Source: Prochlorococcus sp. AG-347-K17 (GTDB lineage: Bacteria; Cyanobacteriota; Cyanobacteriia; PCC-6307; Cyanobiaceae). Taken from it: DNA of 64,000 nucleotides. The translations under genes and the position numbers were made by a program. The stretch spans positions 62,001 through 126,000 of the forward strand of contig QCCE01000001.1 in the NCBI GenBank assembly GCA_003281385.1. Direction: 5' to 3'. The notes beneath the pieces are model-generated. The model was not told the origin of the DNA. It saw nothing but the letters and a program-made list of their open reading frames with translations, and ran no database searches. This document shows, in pieces, positions 1 through 6,615 of the stretch (within the stretch, counting starts at the first letter, position 1; each line of letters starts with the position of its first letter).

Positions 1-52
1 ATGGATGCCATGCAAAAACGAAAAAGAATTACATATCTATTTGAGGAAATAG
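1..52 (+). CDS. Possible 3' end of an upstream gene (cut by window edge)
   Basis: The frame beginning at base 2 stays open from the window edge to a TAG at 50-52, which sits directly against the ATG of the next gene at 53. Such stop-start abutment is typical of co-transcribed genes here. Only about 16 residues are visible (ending HIYLRK) and no family can be assigned. Frame 1 is also open across this stretch (to 153), so the true frame is not certain. Confidence 0.35.
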   Translation, partial: WMPCKNEKELHIYLRK

Positions 53-313
53 ATGGAAAAATTAAAAACAAATCAAAGAAAAATTCACAGAAAAATAACC
101 GCAATTTCAGCAATACCCTTACTAATTACTATTGTATCTGGGACTATATATAGTATTCTTCAACCATTAGGAGTAGATGCTTTTTGGTTAATAAAATGGC
201 ATACGGGTAATTTTGGCATTATTAATTTGCAACCTTTTTACTCGATATTTCTTGGTATAGCTTCAATAATCTCAATAATATCTGGCGTTAAACTATTACA
301 AAAAAAATCTTAG
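53..313 (+). CDS. Small PepSY-associated-type membrane protein
   Basis: An 86-residue protein. It has a basic N-terminus (KTNQRKIHRKI), then a hydrophobic helix (about residues 15-37), a short loop with a W-H motif (LIKWHTGNF), and a second helix (about 60-80). The 'RKIHRK...PLL...SG..Y' opening and the 'WHTG' loop resemble PepSY-associated transmembrane proteins of cyanobacteria, which are usually uncharacterised. It probably sits in the inner or thylakoid membrane. The ATG immediately follows a TAG, suggesting translation coupled to an upstream gene. The family assignment is by motif only and the function is unknown. Confidence 0.6.
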   Translation: MEKLKTNQRKIHRKITAISAIPLLITIVSGTIYSILQPLGVDAFWLIKWHTGNFGIINLQPFYSIFLGIASIISIISGVKLLQKKS

Positions 314-341
314 ATATATTCTAAGCCAAGCCAAAATCTAA

Positions 342-539
342 CTAATTAATACTATTTGCGCCCCCACTTACTAAGAAAATTATCGCTCCTAGTGCCATTG
401 TTGCTACACCCATATAAGGGTATTTCTTAATTCTTGATTTAGTAATTGGAAGCCATGAAAGGTATCTATCAGATTTATTTAATTTATTTTTTTGCCTAGG
501 TGGCAATCCTAATTCTTCTCTTCTTTTAGCTTCGCCCAT
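342..539 (-). CDS. DUF2839 family small membrane protein (copy 1)
   Basis: A 65-residue protein that begins MGEAKRREELGLPPRQ, the hallmark N-terminus of the cyanobacterial DUF2839 family. A basic linker follows, then one transmembrane helix (about residues 44-60). DUF2839 proteins are small, single-span and of unknown role. A second, diverged copy lies at 2745-2960 and shares the MGEAKRR start. It converges with the gene ending at 313. Confidence 0.8.
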   Translation of the reverse strand: MGEAKRREELGLPPRQKNKLNKSDRYLSWLPITKSRIKKYPYMGVATMALGAIIFLVSGGANSIN

Positions 540-645
540 AATCTTAAATTTGTCTATGTATCAATATTAAAAATTATGTTCTACACCTGCGAGTTAACTT
601 TATTAAAAAAAGAGGTCCTTTGTAGATAAACAAATTATTTAAAAT

Positions 646-765
646 TTATTTAGCCTTCTTTAAATATAGATTCTTTGTATTTGCCTGATCTGATGTAAAT
701 AACAAAATTAAGATAGTTCCAATTAGAAATGAAAAAATCATTGTCAAACCAACAACTTCAACCAT
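646..765 (-). CDS. 39-residue single-span membrane peptide
   Basis: A short open frame, ATG at 763-765 to TAA at 646-648, encoding MVEVVGLTMIFSFLIGTILI... with one hydrophobic helix (about residues 4-24) and a basic tail (NLYLKKAK). The start-helix-basic tail layout is typical of the tiny membrane proteins common in Prochlorococcus. No family is recognised. It is read from sequence only, so it could be a chance ORF. Confidence 0.4.
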   Translation of the reverse strand: MVEVVGLTMIFSFLIGTILILLFTSDQANTKNLYLKKAK

Positions 766-947
766 TTCACTAGGCAGATAATTTAGAAACATTAATGAAT
801 AGATCTCTTATCTTAAACTTAGCAATTGTATTTTTTATGTAAAGTAAGTATTCCTCCTTAAATTTCGAAAAGAACTTTCAGAGACTTTTTAATCTTTATT
901 TATTTTTATTTGCGGGATAAATCTAGTTCTAGCCGATCACAATTTTC

Positions 948-1238
948 TTACTTAGCTATTCCTATTTTCTTAAGCAATTTCAGGTAAGGCAAGGCCCAAT
1001 TACCAAAGGTAAAAGAGATTGTCGTATTTTTTCTAGTTGGAAATAATGTTTTAGAACGAGTAGAGGCTAATTTAGAAAATATCTTAATAGTCTCTACTTC
1101 TAGATTATCCATATACAATTTTTTTTGAACACCTCGATCTTTCTTTTGGGGCAAATAATTTTCTATAAACCATAAAACTTGTTCTAAATTTGATTTATTG
1201 GGTGCGATTTTAGTTTGTTTATTTTTCTTTTTAAACAT
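948..1238 (-). CDS. Conserved-looking hypothetical protein, 96 aa
   Basis: A lysine-rich N-terminus (MFKKKNKQTK) is followed by a mixed hydrophilic body containing FIENYLPQKKD and a hydrophobic C-terminus (FGNWALPYLKLLKKIGIAK). There is no signal peptide, Cys motif or recognisable fold signature, and I do not recognise the family. It stands alone with AT-rich flanks on both sides. The compact, stop-free frame supports its being real. Confidence 0.5.
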   Translation of the reverse strand: MFKKKNKQTKIAPNKSNLEQVLWFIENYLPQKKDRGVQKKLYMDNLEVETIKIFSKLASTRSKTLFPTRKNTTISFTFGNWALPYLKLLKKIGIAK

Positions 1239-1374
1239 ATTTATTTACCTCTTAATTACTGAATTAAATTTGCCATTTATATAATTTAAATCAATAGTAA
1301 AAGCATCAAAATTATGTTCTTTTTAATAATCGATAATCGAAAAAATAAATTAATAATTACGTTGTTTTTATAAA

Positions 1375-1406
1375 AATAAAAAAAGAGAGGGATAAAACCC
1401 CCTCTT
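1375..1406 (-). terminator. Rho-independent terminator after the 56-aa gene
   Basis: On the minus strand, AGAGGG and CCCTCT form a stem around a short loop, followed by a run of T (plus-strand A run at about 1377-1384). It lies 24 bp beyond the stop of the 1430-1600 gene and closes the riboswitch-peptide transcript. Confidence 0.7.
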
Positions 1407-1429
1407 AATTGATCAGTTTCAAAAAGAAT

Positions 1430-1600
1430 TTAATTTTTTGTGTCTTTCAATTTCATTTCTTTTTGTGTTTTTCTGATTCTTTCTTCAAAGACGGATCTTC
1501 TGTATGGAGTAACTTCTCCACTTTTAGTAGCCAAAAGTTGGGCTTCATATAGCCTATTGGCTCTTTTGATTTTTTCTCTTATTTGTAAGAGGTTATTCAT
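1430..1600 (-). CDS. 56-aa conserved picocyanobacterial protein behind a riboswitch-like leader
   Basis: ATG at 1598-1600 to TAA at 1430-1432. The peptide is short and highly charged (MNNLLQIREKIKRANRLYEA..., then TPYRRSVFEERIRKTQKEM), with no membrane span, and is likely a helical cytosolic protein. Its reading frame starts about 20 nt after a glutamine-riboswitch/downstream-peptide-like RNA (1619-1680) and ends just before a terminator, so leader, ORF and terminator form a complete single-gene unit. Length and context match the short ORFs that follow 'downstream-peptide' RNAs in marine cyanobacteria. The function of the peptide is unknown. By inference, expression should respond to glutamine or nitrogen status. 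Confidence 0.7.
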   Translation of the reverse strand: MNNLLQIREKIKRANRLYEAQLLATKSGEVTPYRRSVFEERIRKTQKEMKLKDTKN

Positions 1601-1618
1601 GGTCTTTTGCAGTTAATG

Positions 1619-1680
1619 AGAATCCCGTTCCCTACTCCCATTTCATGCGTCCAGAGATATAAACTTGGATGAACGTAAGT
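1619..1680 (-). ncRNA. Glutamine riboswitch-like / downstream-peptide RNA leader
   Basis: The minus-strand RNA reads CGTTCATCC (1675-1667), a variable hairpin loop, GGACGCATG (1652-1644) and then GGGAGTAGGGAACGGG (about 1639-1624). CGTTC can pair with GAACG (P1) and TCCA with TGGA (P2). The order CGUUCA-hairpin-GACGCA-GUAGG-GAACG is the signature I know from the related glnA and downstream-peptide RNA families of cyanobacteria, which bind glutamine. It sits directly upstream of a 56-codon ORF, as expected for the downstream-peptide class. Identification is by eye from conserved blocks. A covariance-model search would decide it. Confidence 0.72.
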
Positions 1681-1789
1681 GAACAATAACATCTATAAAA
1701 AAATTCTGCGAGAGTAATTTTTACTAAATTTTTCTCAAAAAAATAATTATTGAATAGATAGTATAAACAAGGTTTTAATATTTCCTAAA

Positions 1790-2065
1790 TTAGGATAAGA
1801 AAATTGTTTGCGACCCATCATTATTATCCTGAATCACTATTTTTTTATTAGGGAAAATATCTGATAATATTCTTTTCAAATTTGAATTATCTGAATGAAT
1901 TATATTACTAATATTTTTTGAATTAATTTTCCAATTTTCATCTACAAATAGTTCTTTATCATCGCCTTTTTGATTCTCGAGTGATGTCTTATTTAGAATC
2001 TTAAGTAACAGTTCTGAATCATAATCTTTAAATTCTTCAGGGCCCTCTTTTAAATTTTTAATCAT
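1790..2065 (-). CDS. Hypothetical acidic protein, 91 aa
   Basis: A soluble, Asn/Asp/Lys-rich protein (MIKNLKEGPEEFKDYDSELLLKI...) ending in a short hydrophobic strand region (KIVIQDNNDGSQTIFLS). No motif or family is recognised. It lies alone between the riboswitch unit and a 225-bp AT-rich gap that shows no further gene. The extreme Asn/Lys content reflects the AT bias of the region. Confidence 0.5.
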   Translation of the reverse strand: MIKNLKEGPEEFKDYDSELLLKILNKTSLENQKGDDKELFVDENWKINSKNISNIIHSDNSNLKRILSDIFPNKKIVIQDNNDGSQTIFLS

Positions 2066-2290
2066 TATTTAGAAATATAATGTTTCTAAATCTTGCATAA
2101 GAAATTTGAAGAATACAAGGTATTAATTACCTAAAAATTTATCTTAAGATAAAAAATCCAGATGCAATTAAAATAATTTTCTTTAGAAAATTTAATTCCA
2201 AAATAGCTAAAGAATGATATTTAAAAAGATTAATTAATCATTTACACCATTTATTTACTTGTTAGGTTGCAATTAAGGGAATCAGAAAAG

Positions 2291-2422
2291 ATGCCAAGAG
2301 TAATTAACAAAAAAATTAGACTTTTAAGATGGTTAAACTCAGGCATGATACTACCATTTATCATCATGGCTGCATCCTCATCAATCATTCTTTATGGTGT
2401 TTTATTTATCCTTATAAAATAG
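2291..2422 (+). CDS. 43-residue basic membrane peptide
   Basis: ATG at 2291 to TAG at 2420-2422. The peptide starts MPRVINKKIRLLRW (very basic) and continues into a long hydrophobic helix (about residues 20-42) ending ILIK. This is the usual form of the tiny single-span proteins in picocyanobacteria. It faces the 2432-2566 gene tail to tail with a 9-bp gap. No function is known and the ORF is short, so confidence is moderate. Confidence 0.45.
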   Translation: MPRVINKKIRLLRWLNSGMILPFIIMAASSSIILYGVLFILIK

Positions 2423-2431
2423 TTTTGTAAT

Positions 2432-2566
2432 TTAAGCAGCTAAGTTTTCCTCAGATTTATACATAATTATTGCAGCTTTTTTTAATAAACTAACTACTTC
2501 TTTTCTTCCAACTGCATTATCAACTTGACGCATTATTTCATAATATTTTTTATTTATTTTCTTCAT
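2432..2566 (-). CDS. 44-aa GRKE-motif microprotein (copy 1)
   Basis: ATG at 2564-2566 to TAA at 2432-2434. It encodes MKKINKKYYEIMRQVDNAVG followed by RKEVVSLLKKAAIIM. It shares the layout 'KKY..(I/L)..Q..NA..GRKE..SL(L/I)KKA' with the 45-aa protein at 22295-22432, so the two are members of one short, helical, cytosolic picocyanobacterial family of unknown role. The match between two independent loci argues strongly that both are real genes. Confidence 0.6.
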   Translation of the reverse strand: MKKINKKYYEIMRQVDNAVGRKEVVSLLKKAAIIMYKSEENLAA

Positions 2567-2744
2567 AAATAGTTTTAATTTAATCTAAAATTACAACACC
2601 ATATGATGGTGTCAACTGTAAATAATTCTCATATATTATTTCTTTGATTATTTTTGCACAATAAAAATTGCTCATTTATTATCATTCAGGTTTTAATTGA
2701 TGATGTCAAAAAATCATAAATATCAAAATTAATAATCCTTTTAA

Positions 2745-2960
2745 TTAAGATATATTGAGGGATTTGAAAACATAAAATACACCTCCGATTAGGATCAATA
2801 TTGCAGCTCCATAAAAAAGAAAAGGGATAATTGGATATTTATACAATATAGACCTTACTTTTTGTTGTATGGCTTTTTTATCAAGTTGAGGCAACTTTAT
2901 ATCTTCAGTTTTTTCTCTAGGCGGAATACCTAAATTTTTTCTTCTCTTTGCCTCTCCCAT
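2745..2960 (-). CDS. DUF2839 family small membrane protein (copy 2)
   Basis: The start is placed at the ATG at 2958-2960, giving MGEAKRRKNLGIPPREK, the DUF2839 N-terminal signature. An upstream in-frame start would add nine residues that run into the preceding gene. The product is 71 aa with one transmembrane helix (about residues 45-65). It begins 2 nt after the stop of the 2963-3193 gene, so the two are co-transcribed. It is diverged from copy 1 at 342-539 outside the N-terminal motif and TM helix. Confidence 0.78.
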   Translation of the reverse strand: MGEAKRRKNLGIPPREKTEDIKLPQLDKKAIQQKVRSILYKYPIIPFLFYGAAILILIGGVFYVFKSLNIS

Positions 2961-2962
2961 AA

Positions 2963-3193
2963 TTAATACTGAGGTATTCCCATACATTTTAAATAATTGT
3001 TATCAGCTAAATCTAAAATTTTATTCCATTCTTCATGAGATGTTTCCAAATTATTTTTAAAATCTTTTTCAAATTTAAGAATACACCTTTTTTCTATATT
3101 TTCTGGAGAATTATAATTTCTTAAAAAAGAAACACTCAAATACGATAGTGATGAAAAAACTATAATTATTTTAGCAATCCTAAAATTATTCAT
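2963..3193 (-). CDS. Hypothetical exported or membrane-anchored protein, 76 aa
   Basis: An N-terminal hydrophobic stretch (about residues 6-24, AKIIIVFSSLSYLSVSF) acts as a signal or anchor. A charged domain follows with two Cys (RCILKF and YLKCMG) that could form a disulphide outside the cytoplasm. It is followed after 2 nt by the DUF2839 gene. No family is recognised. Confidence 0.5.
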   Translation of the reverse strand: MNNFRIAKIIIVFSSLSYLSVSFLRNYNSPENIEKRCILKFEKDFKNNLETSHEEWNKILDLADNNYLKCMGIPQY

Positions 3194-3275
3194 ACCTTAA
3201 ATGATATTGCCTTATAAAAAAATAAGGTACTTGTTGGTTTTATAATTAATTTAATCTATTAAAAACAATTATCAA

Positions 3276-3473
3276 ATGATAAATTCGGTGAATTTTAACC
3301 ATTTGCCTATTCAGGATTTGGTTGTTTCAGGGTTAATAATCTTTATAATGTCGACGATTATTGCCAATATTTACGACCCATTATTAGGAATAACTTATGC
3401 ATTTGGGAATATACTTACTCTTACTTTTTTGAGCTGGTTATACAAAGAGACTTGGAGTGATCCAAGGAAATAA
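3276..3473 (+). CDS. Hypothetical two-span membrane protein, 65 aa
   Basis: Two hydrophobic segments (about residues 14-30 and 37-55) flank a short loop with the sequence NIYDPLLGITYAFGN, and the C-terminus is KETWSDPRK. No signal peptide or cofactor motif is visible. It is divergent from the 2963-3193 operon with 82 bp between them. Family unknown. Confidence 0.5.
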   Translation: MINSVNFNHLPIQDLVVSGLIIFIMSTIIANIYDPLLGITYAFGNILTLTFLSWLYKETWSDPRK

Positions 3474-3504
3474 ATCTAATGAAGAAAAAAGATAAATAAA
3501 AAAA

Positions 3505-3618
3505 CTACTTCTGTATTTTTAATTTCGAAGAATACTTTAAATTAACAATGTACGTTGCAAGAAGAGAGAGTATCAAAAAAAATAATAAGCTTTCCAAGGT
3601 AGATTGGGGCATAACCAT
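3505..3618 (-). CDS. 37-residue single-span membrane peptide
   Basis: ATG at 3616-3618 to TAG at 3505-3507. The sequence MVMPQSTLESLLFFLILSLL continues ATYIVNLKYSSK, giving one hydrophobic helix (about residues 9-27) with a basic tail. Layout and length resemble the many tiny picocyanobacterial membrane proteins. It is called from sequence form only and could be a chance ORF. Confidence 0.4.
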   Translation of the reverse strand: MVMPQSTLESLLFFLILSLLATYIVNLKYSSKLKIQK

Positions 3619-3746
3619 GAGTAGTACCAAAATGATATATCTTTAAAGAAACGAATTCTGAAAAAAAATCAACCCTTCCATCATTTTTTATTGTCAAACT
3701 TATAAATTTAATTTATTTTATAAAATCTCTGGAATTTAGATTGATT

Positions 3747-4103
3747 TTAATTTGAAAAATATTTTTCAGCCCTCCTAAAGGCTTTTACTGCTCCTTTATA
3801 ATCAAGACTTTTTAATTTTTCCTTACTTTTTTGTTCCAGCATTTTTACTATTTGATTTCTCTTTATTTCATCAATTTTCAGCTTATGATCGTAAATAAGA
3901 TCAAATTTTGAGGAATACAATCTAGATAATTCTTCTCTATATTTTTCAATAATTTTTTCATCACAAGATTTGGATTTCAAAATTGCATTAGCCTTCATTT
4001 TGTCATCTATTGCCCCTTTAAAATTTCCTTGTTTAAATTTCTTCTCACTTGATCTAGTTAGCTTAATAATATTTCCATATATCAATTCATTAGAATCTTT
4101 CAT
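3747..4103 (-). CDS. Hypothetical helical protein with two TPR-like units, 118 aa
   Basis: The protein is almost entirely helical and Lys-rich. Two similar segments, near the N-terminus (KKFKQGNFKGAIDDKMKANAI) and near the C-terminus (EKLKSLDYKGAVKAFRRAEKY), follow the A-G-x-Y/F-x-x-A spacing of tetratricopeptide repeats. This suggests a small scaffold or binding protein. No enzyme motif is present. It stands alone and its partner is unknown. Confidence 0.5.
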   Translation of the reverse strand: MKDSNELIYGNIIKLTRSSEKKFKQGNFKGAIDDKMKANAILKSKSCDEKIIEKYREELSRLYSSKFDLIYDHKLKIDEIKRNQIVKMLEQKSKEKLKSLDYKGAVKAFRRAEKYFSN

Positions 4104-4183
4104 TTATTTATCTGAGCCTATGTTAATGCTATCAGAATAAAGAAAAAACAACTTATTTTTTTAATACTCAAATAATAAAATAA

Positions 4184-4483
4184 TTAACCAATAACAAGTC
4201 CTTTTTCAAGAAGTAAATCGAAAACCTCCACACTTTTCGTTTTCCCAAATTGAGGGGGTTTATGTAAATCTAATATTTCAGCAAGGCACATAATCCAATA
4301 AGTATCTTTTTTTAAATTTAGGCCTTCACAAATATGGGTGGGGGCCGATTTAAAACAGCCAAAATCTGTTGAGATATTAATGTTCATGATTTGAGTTTCA
4401 AGTTCCAGACTTAAAAGTTCTATTTCTTGCTCAGAAAGGGATGTCCCAAAAGAATATGATTCAATTAAAAGTTGATAATTCAT
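4184..4483 (-). CDS. Conserved hypothetical protein, 99 aa (paralogue of 22547-22837)
   Basis: A soluble protein with a conserved-looking core SAPTHICEGLNLKKDTYWIMC then LAEILDLHKPP. The same order (APKNICKKLGLDEKSCW..., then AVLDSSRP) occurs in the 96-aa product of 22547-22837, so the two belong to one picocyanobacterial family of unknown function. The shared Cys in 'x-IC-x' may be structural. It is separated from the downstream DUF3764 gene by 16 bp on the same strand, suggesting an operon. Confidence 0.6.
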   Translation of the reverse strand: MNYQLLIESYSFGTSLSEQEIELLSLELETQIMNINISTDFGCFKSAPTHICEGLNLKKDTYWIMCLAEILDLHKPPQFGKTKSVEVFDLLLEKGLVIG

Positions 4484-4499
4484 AAAAGATTTATTTTTT

Positions 4500-4781
4500 T
4501 CAAGAAATCCATCGAGTTATTTTTGTACCCGCATAAATATGCCCTGAAGCTTCAACAATAGGTTTTGTTTCAGGATTCATAAAAATATCGTATAGAACAT
4601 TTTCTGGTCCTTGAAAAATTACAGTTGCCCTTTTGGGATCATCTATTGATTTACCAATATAAAATGTTTTTACCCCCATTTCTTTAAACATCGACTGCTG
4701 TTCCTCAGCATTCATATGACATTCATATTGTTCAAACGTATTACTTAGTTGAAAATCTAGAATAGTCGTTTCAATGATCAT
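4500..4781 (-). CDS. DUF3764 family protein
   Basis: The start is placed at the ATG at 4779-4781 (MIIETTILDFQLSN...), giving 93 aa. A longer in-frame version adds only a Lys-rich stretch. The body contains EQQSMFKEMGVKTFYIGKSI, ATVIFQGPENVLYDIF and SGHIYAGTKI, the pattern I know from cyanobacterial DUF3764 proteins, which look like small ferredoxin-fold (ABM-like) domains. Function is unknown. It is the first gene of a probable pair with 4184-4483. Confidence 0.7.
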   Translation of the reverse strand: MIIETTILDFQLSNTFEQYECHMNAEEQQSMFKEMGVKTFYIGKSIDDPKRATVIFQGPENVLYDIFMNPETKPIVEASGHIYAGTKITRWIS

Positions 4782-4919
4782 GGTAGTTATAAGATGTTTT
4801 TTAGATTTTAAATCTTTTTGCAAAAAAATAATTGAATAAAGATTAGTTTTTATTAAGCAAGGTATTAACTAATTTTTACTTTTGAGTTATAAATCAACTA
4901 TAAAAAACAGATTTTAATT

Positions 4920-6263
4920 TTGGACTCAAAAATTTCTCCAAGAGAACAATGGACTAGTAAGTTGGGATTCATTCTTGCAGCTGCTGGTAGCGCAGTAGGT
5001 CTTGGTAACCTTTGGGGTTTCGCCTACAGAGCCTCTCAGGGTGGAGGTGCTGCTTTTGTACTTTTATACGTGCTAATCGTTTTAATTGTGTGCCTTCCGG
5101 TATTTGTTGCTGAAATGGCTTTAGGAAGAAACGCTACCGCCAGCACATTGCTTGCACCAGTAAAGTTAGCTGGAAAAAATTGGTATCCATTAGGAATTCT
5201 TTTCTTTATAGCTCCCTTAGGAATAGCATCATATTATTCAGTCATAATGGGGTGGACCGCAGATACCTTGTTCCATTCATTATTTTTTGGATTACCAAAA
5301 AATTTAAGTGAAGCAGAAACTTTCTTTGGCTCAATTAGTAGTGGTAGCAGTGTTTTATTGGGGCACCTATTAAGTCTCGTTCTTACTGCCATAATAGTTT
5401 CATCAGGGATAAAAAAAGGAATCGAAAAGGTAACAAGATTCTTTATGCCTATACTTTTTATAATTCTTCTATCTCTTGCAATATGGGCCACTTCACTTTC
5501 AGGCACATGGGAAGGATATAAAACATTTTTGTTTAAATTTGACTTTGATGAATTAAGGAACCCTCAAACTATAAGAAATGCTTTTACTCAAGCTTTCTTT
5601 TCTTTAAGTTTAGGAATTGGAGTAATGGTGACTTACGCTTCCTATCTAAATAAAAAGAGTAATCTTCCAAAACTAAGTGTTGGAGTTGCATCATTGGATA
5701 CTTTGGTGGGTCTTATGGCAGGACTTATTACTTTTCCGATTGTTTTAACTTTTGGTTTAAATGATGCTATCTCTGAATCAACAGTTGGTGCATTATTTAT
5801 ATCAATTCCTACGGGCCTTGGTTCATATGGAGCAGTTGGAAGAATTGTAGCTGTTGCATTTTTCGCGCTAGCTTATATTGCAGCAATAACTTCCTCTGTT
5901 TCATTATTGGAAGTTCCAGTTTCCTCTTTAATGGACAAATTTGGTTTTAAAAGAGAAAAATCTGTTTGGCTGATAACTCTTTTCTTATTCTTAGCAGGCA
6001 TTCCTTCTGCATTAAACTTAAACATTCTTGGAACTATTGATTCGATTTTTGGAGGTGTATTACTTATCTTTGGTGGATTCTTGGTTACTTTCTTTATGGG
6101 ATGGGTAGTACCTGGAAAGTTTAATGAAGAACTTAGTGATTCAAAAGTTGGAATCAAAACGACACGTTATTTGAAATTCATGACAAGATGGGTTGCGCCC
6201 CCAATTATTGGTTTTGGACTATTTATTAGTGTGTTTGATTTGCTTAAAGGCTGGGTAAGTTAA
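4920..6263 (+). CDS. Sodium-dependent transporter, neurotransmitter:sodium symporter (NSS/SNF) family
   Basis: A 447-aa membrane protein with about 11 helices. TM1 carries the NSS signature region AAAGSAVGLGNLWGFAYRAS followed by QGGGAA, where the helix unwinds to bind Na+ and substrate. The TM6 and TM8 regions (QAFFSLSLGIGVMVTYASY and AITSSVSLLEV) also fit the LeuT/MhsT fold. The canonical 'NLWRFPY' is NLWGFAY here, so the extracellular-gate Arg and the Pro are absent. It probably imports an amino acid or similar solute with Na+, but the substrate is unknown. The start is a TTG at 4920-4922, since no ATG or GTG precedes the conserved N-terminus. It is monocistronic. Confidence 0.85.
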   Translation: MDSKISPREQWTSKLGFILAAAGSAVGLGNLWGFAYRASQGGGAAFVLLYVLIVLIVCLPVFVAEMALGRNATASTLLAPVKLAGKNWYPLGILFFIAPLGIASYYSVIMGWTADTLFHSLFFGLPKNLSEAETFFGSISSGSSVLLGHLLSLVLTAIIVSSGIKKGIEKVTRFFMPILFIILLSLAIWATSLSGTWEGYKTFLFKFDFDELRNPQTIRNAFTQAFFSLSLGIGVMVTYASYLNKKSNLPKLSVGVASLDTLVGLMAGLITFPIVLTFGLNDAISESTVGALFISIPTGLGSYGAVGRIVAVAFFALAYIAAITSSVSLLEVPVSSLMDKFGFKREKSVWLITLFLFLAGIPSALNLNILGTIDSIFGGVLLIFGGFLVTFFMGWVVPGKFNEELSDSKVGIKTTRYLKFMTRWVAPPIIGFGLFISVFDLLKGWVS

Positions 6264-6615
6264 AAATAAATAAAAACTATAATGTATAAAATTGAATAAA
6301 TTTACTGCGATATAGTGCGGAAATAGGGGGCGGAGTAAAAGTAAAAAAAGATAAAATAGTTTAACTTTTTCGCATTATTTTTGATCAAACTCAAAAAAAT
6401 ACTAGTCAATAATTAAGTATTTGCAATGGTTATTAATTAAAAAATTGATATGAAGGCTAATTGCTTTGGTTTATTACTAAAGACTAAATATTTTTCTCAA
6501 GAAAATTTTTTACTGCGGAACCTTTTTTAATGAAGTATTAAAATTTAACTTATATTTAATCTCGAATGTATCGGCAAAAACCATCCCTAATAGAAACTAT
6601 ATAAAATACATTTAG
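6264..6615 (+). other. Intergenic stretch, 352 bp
   Basis: Very AT-rich. Apart from a 26-codon ORF at 6450-6530 without a convincing ribosome site, I see no gene, RNA or strong hairpin. It presumably holds the selO promoter. Confidence 0.4.
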
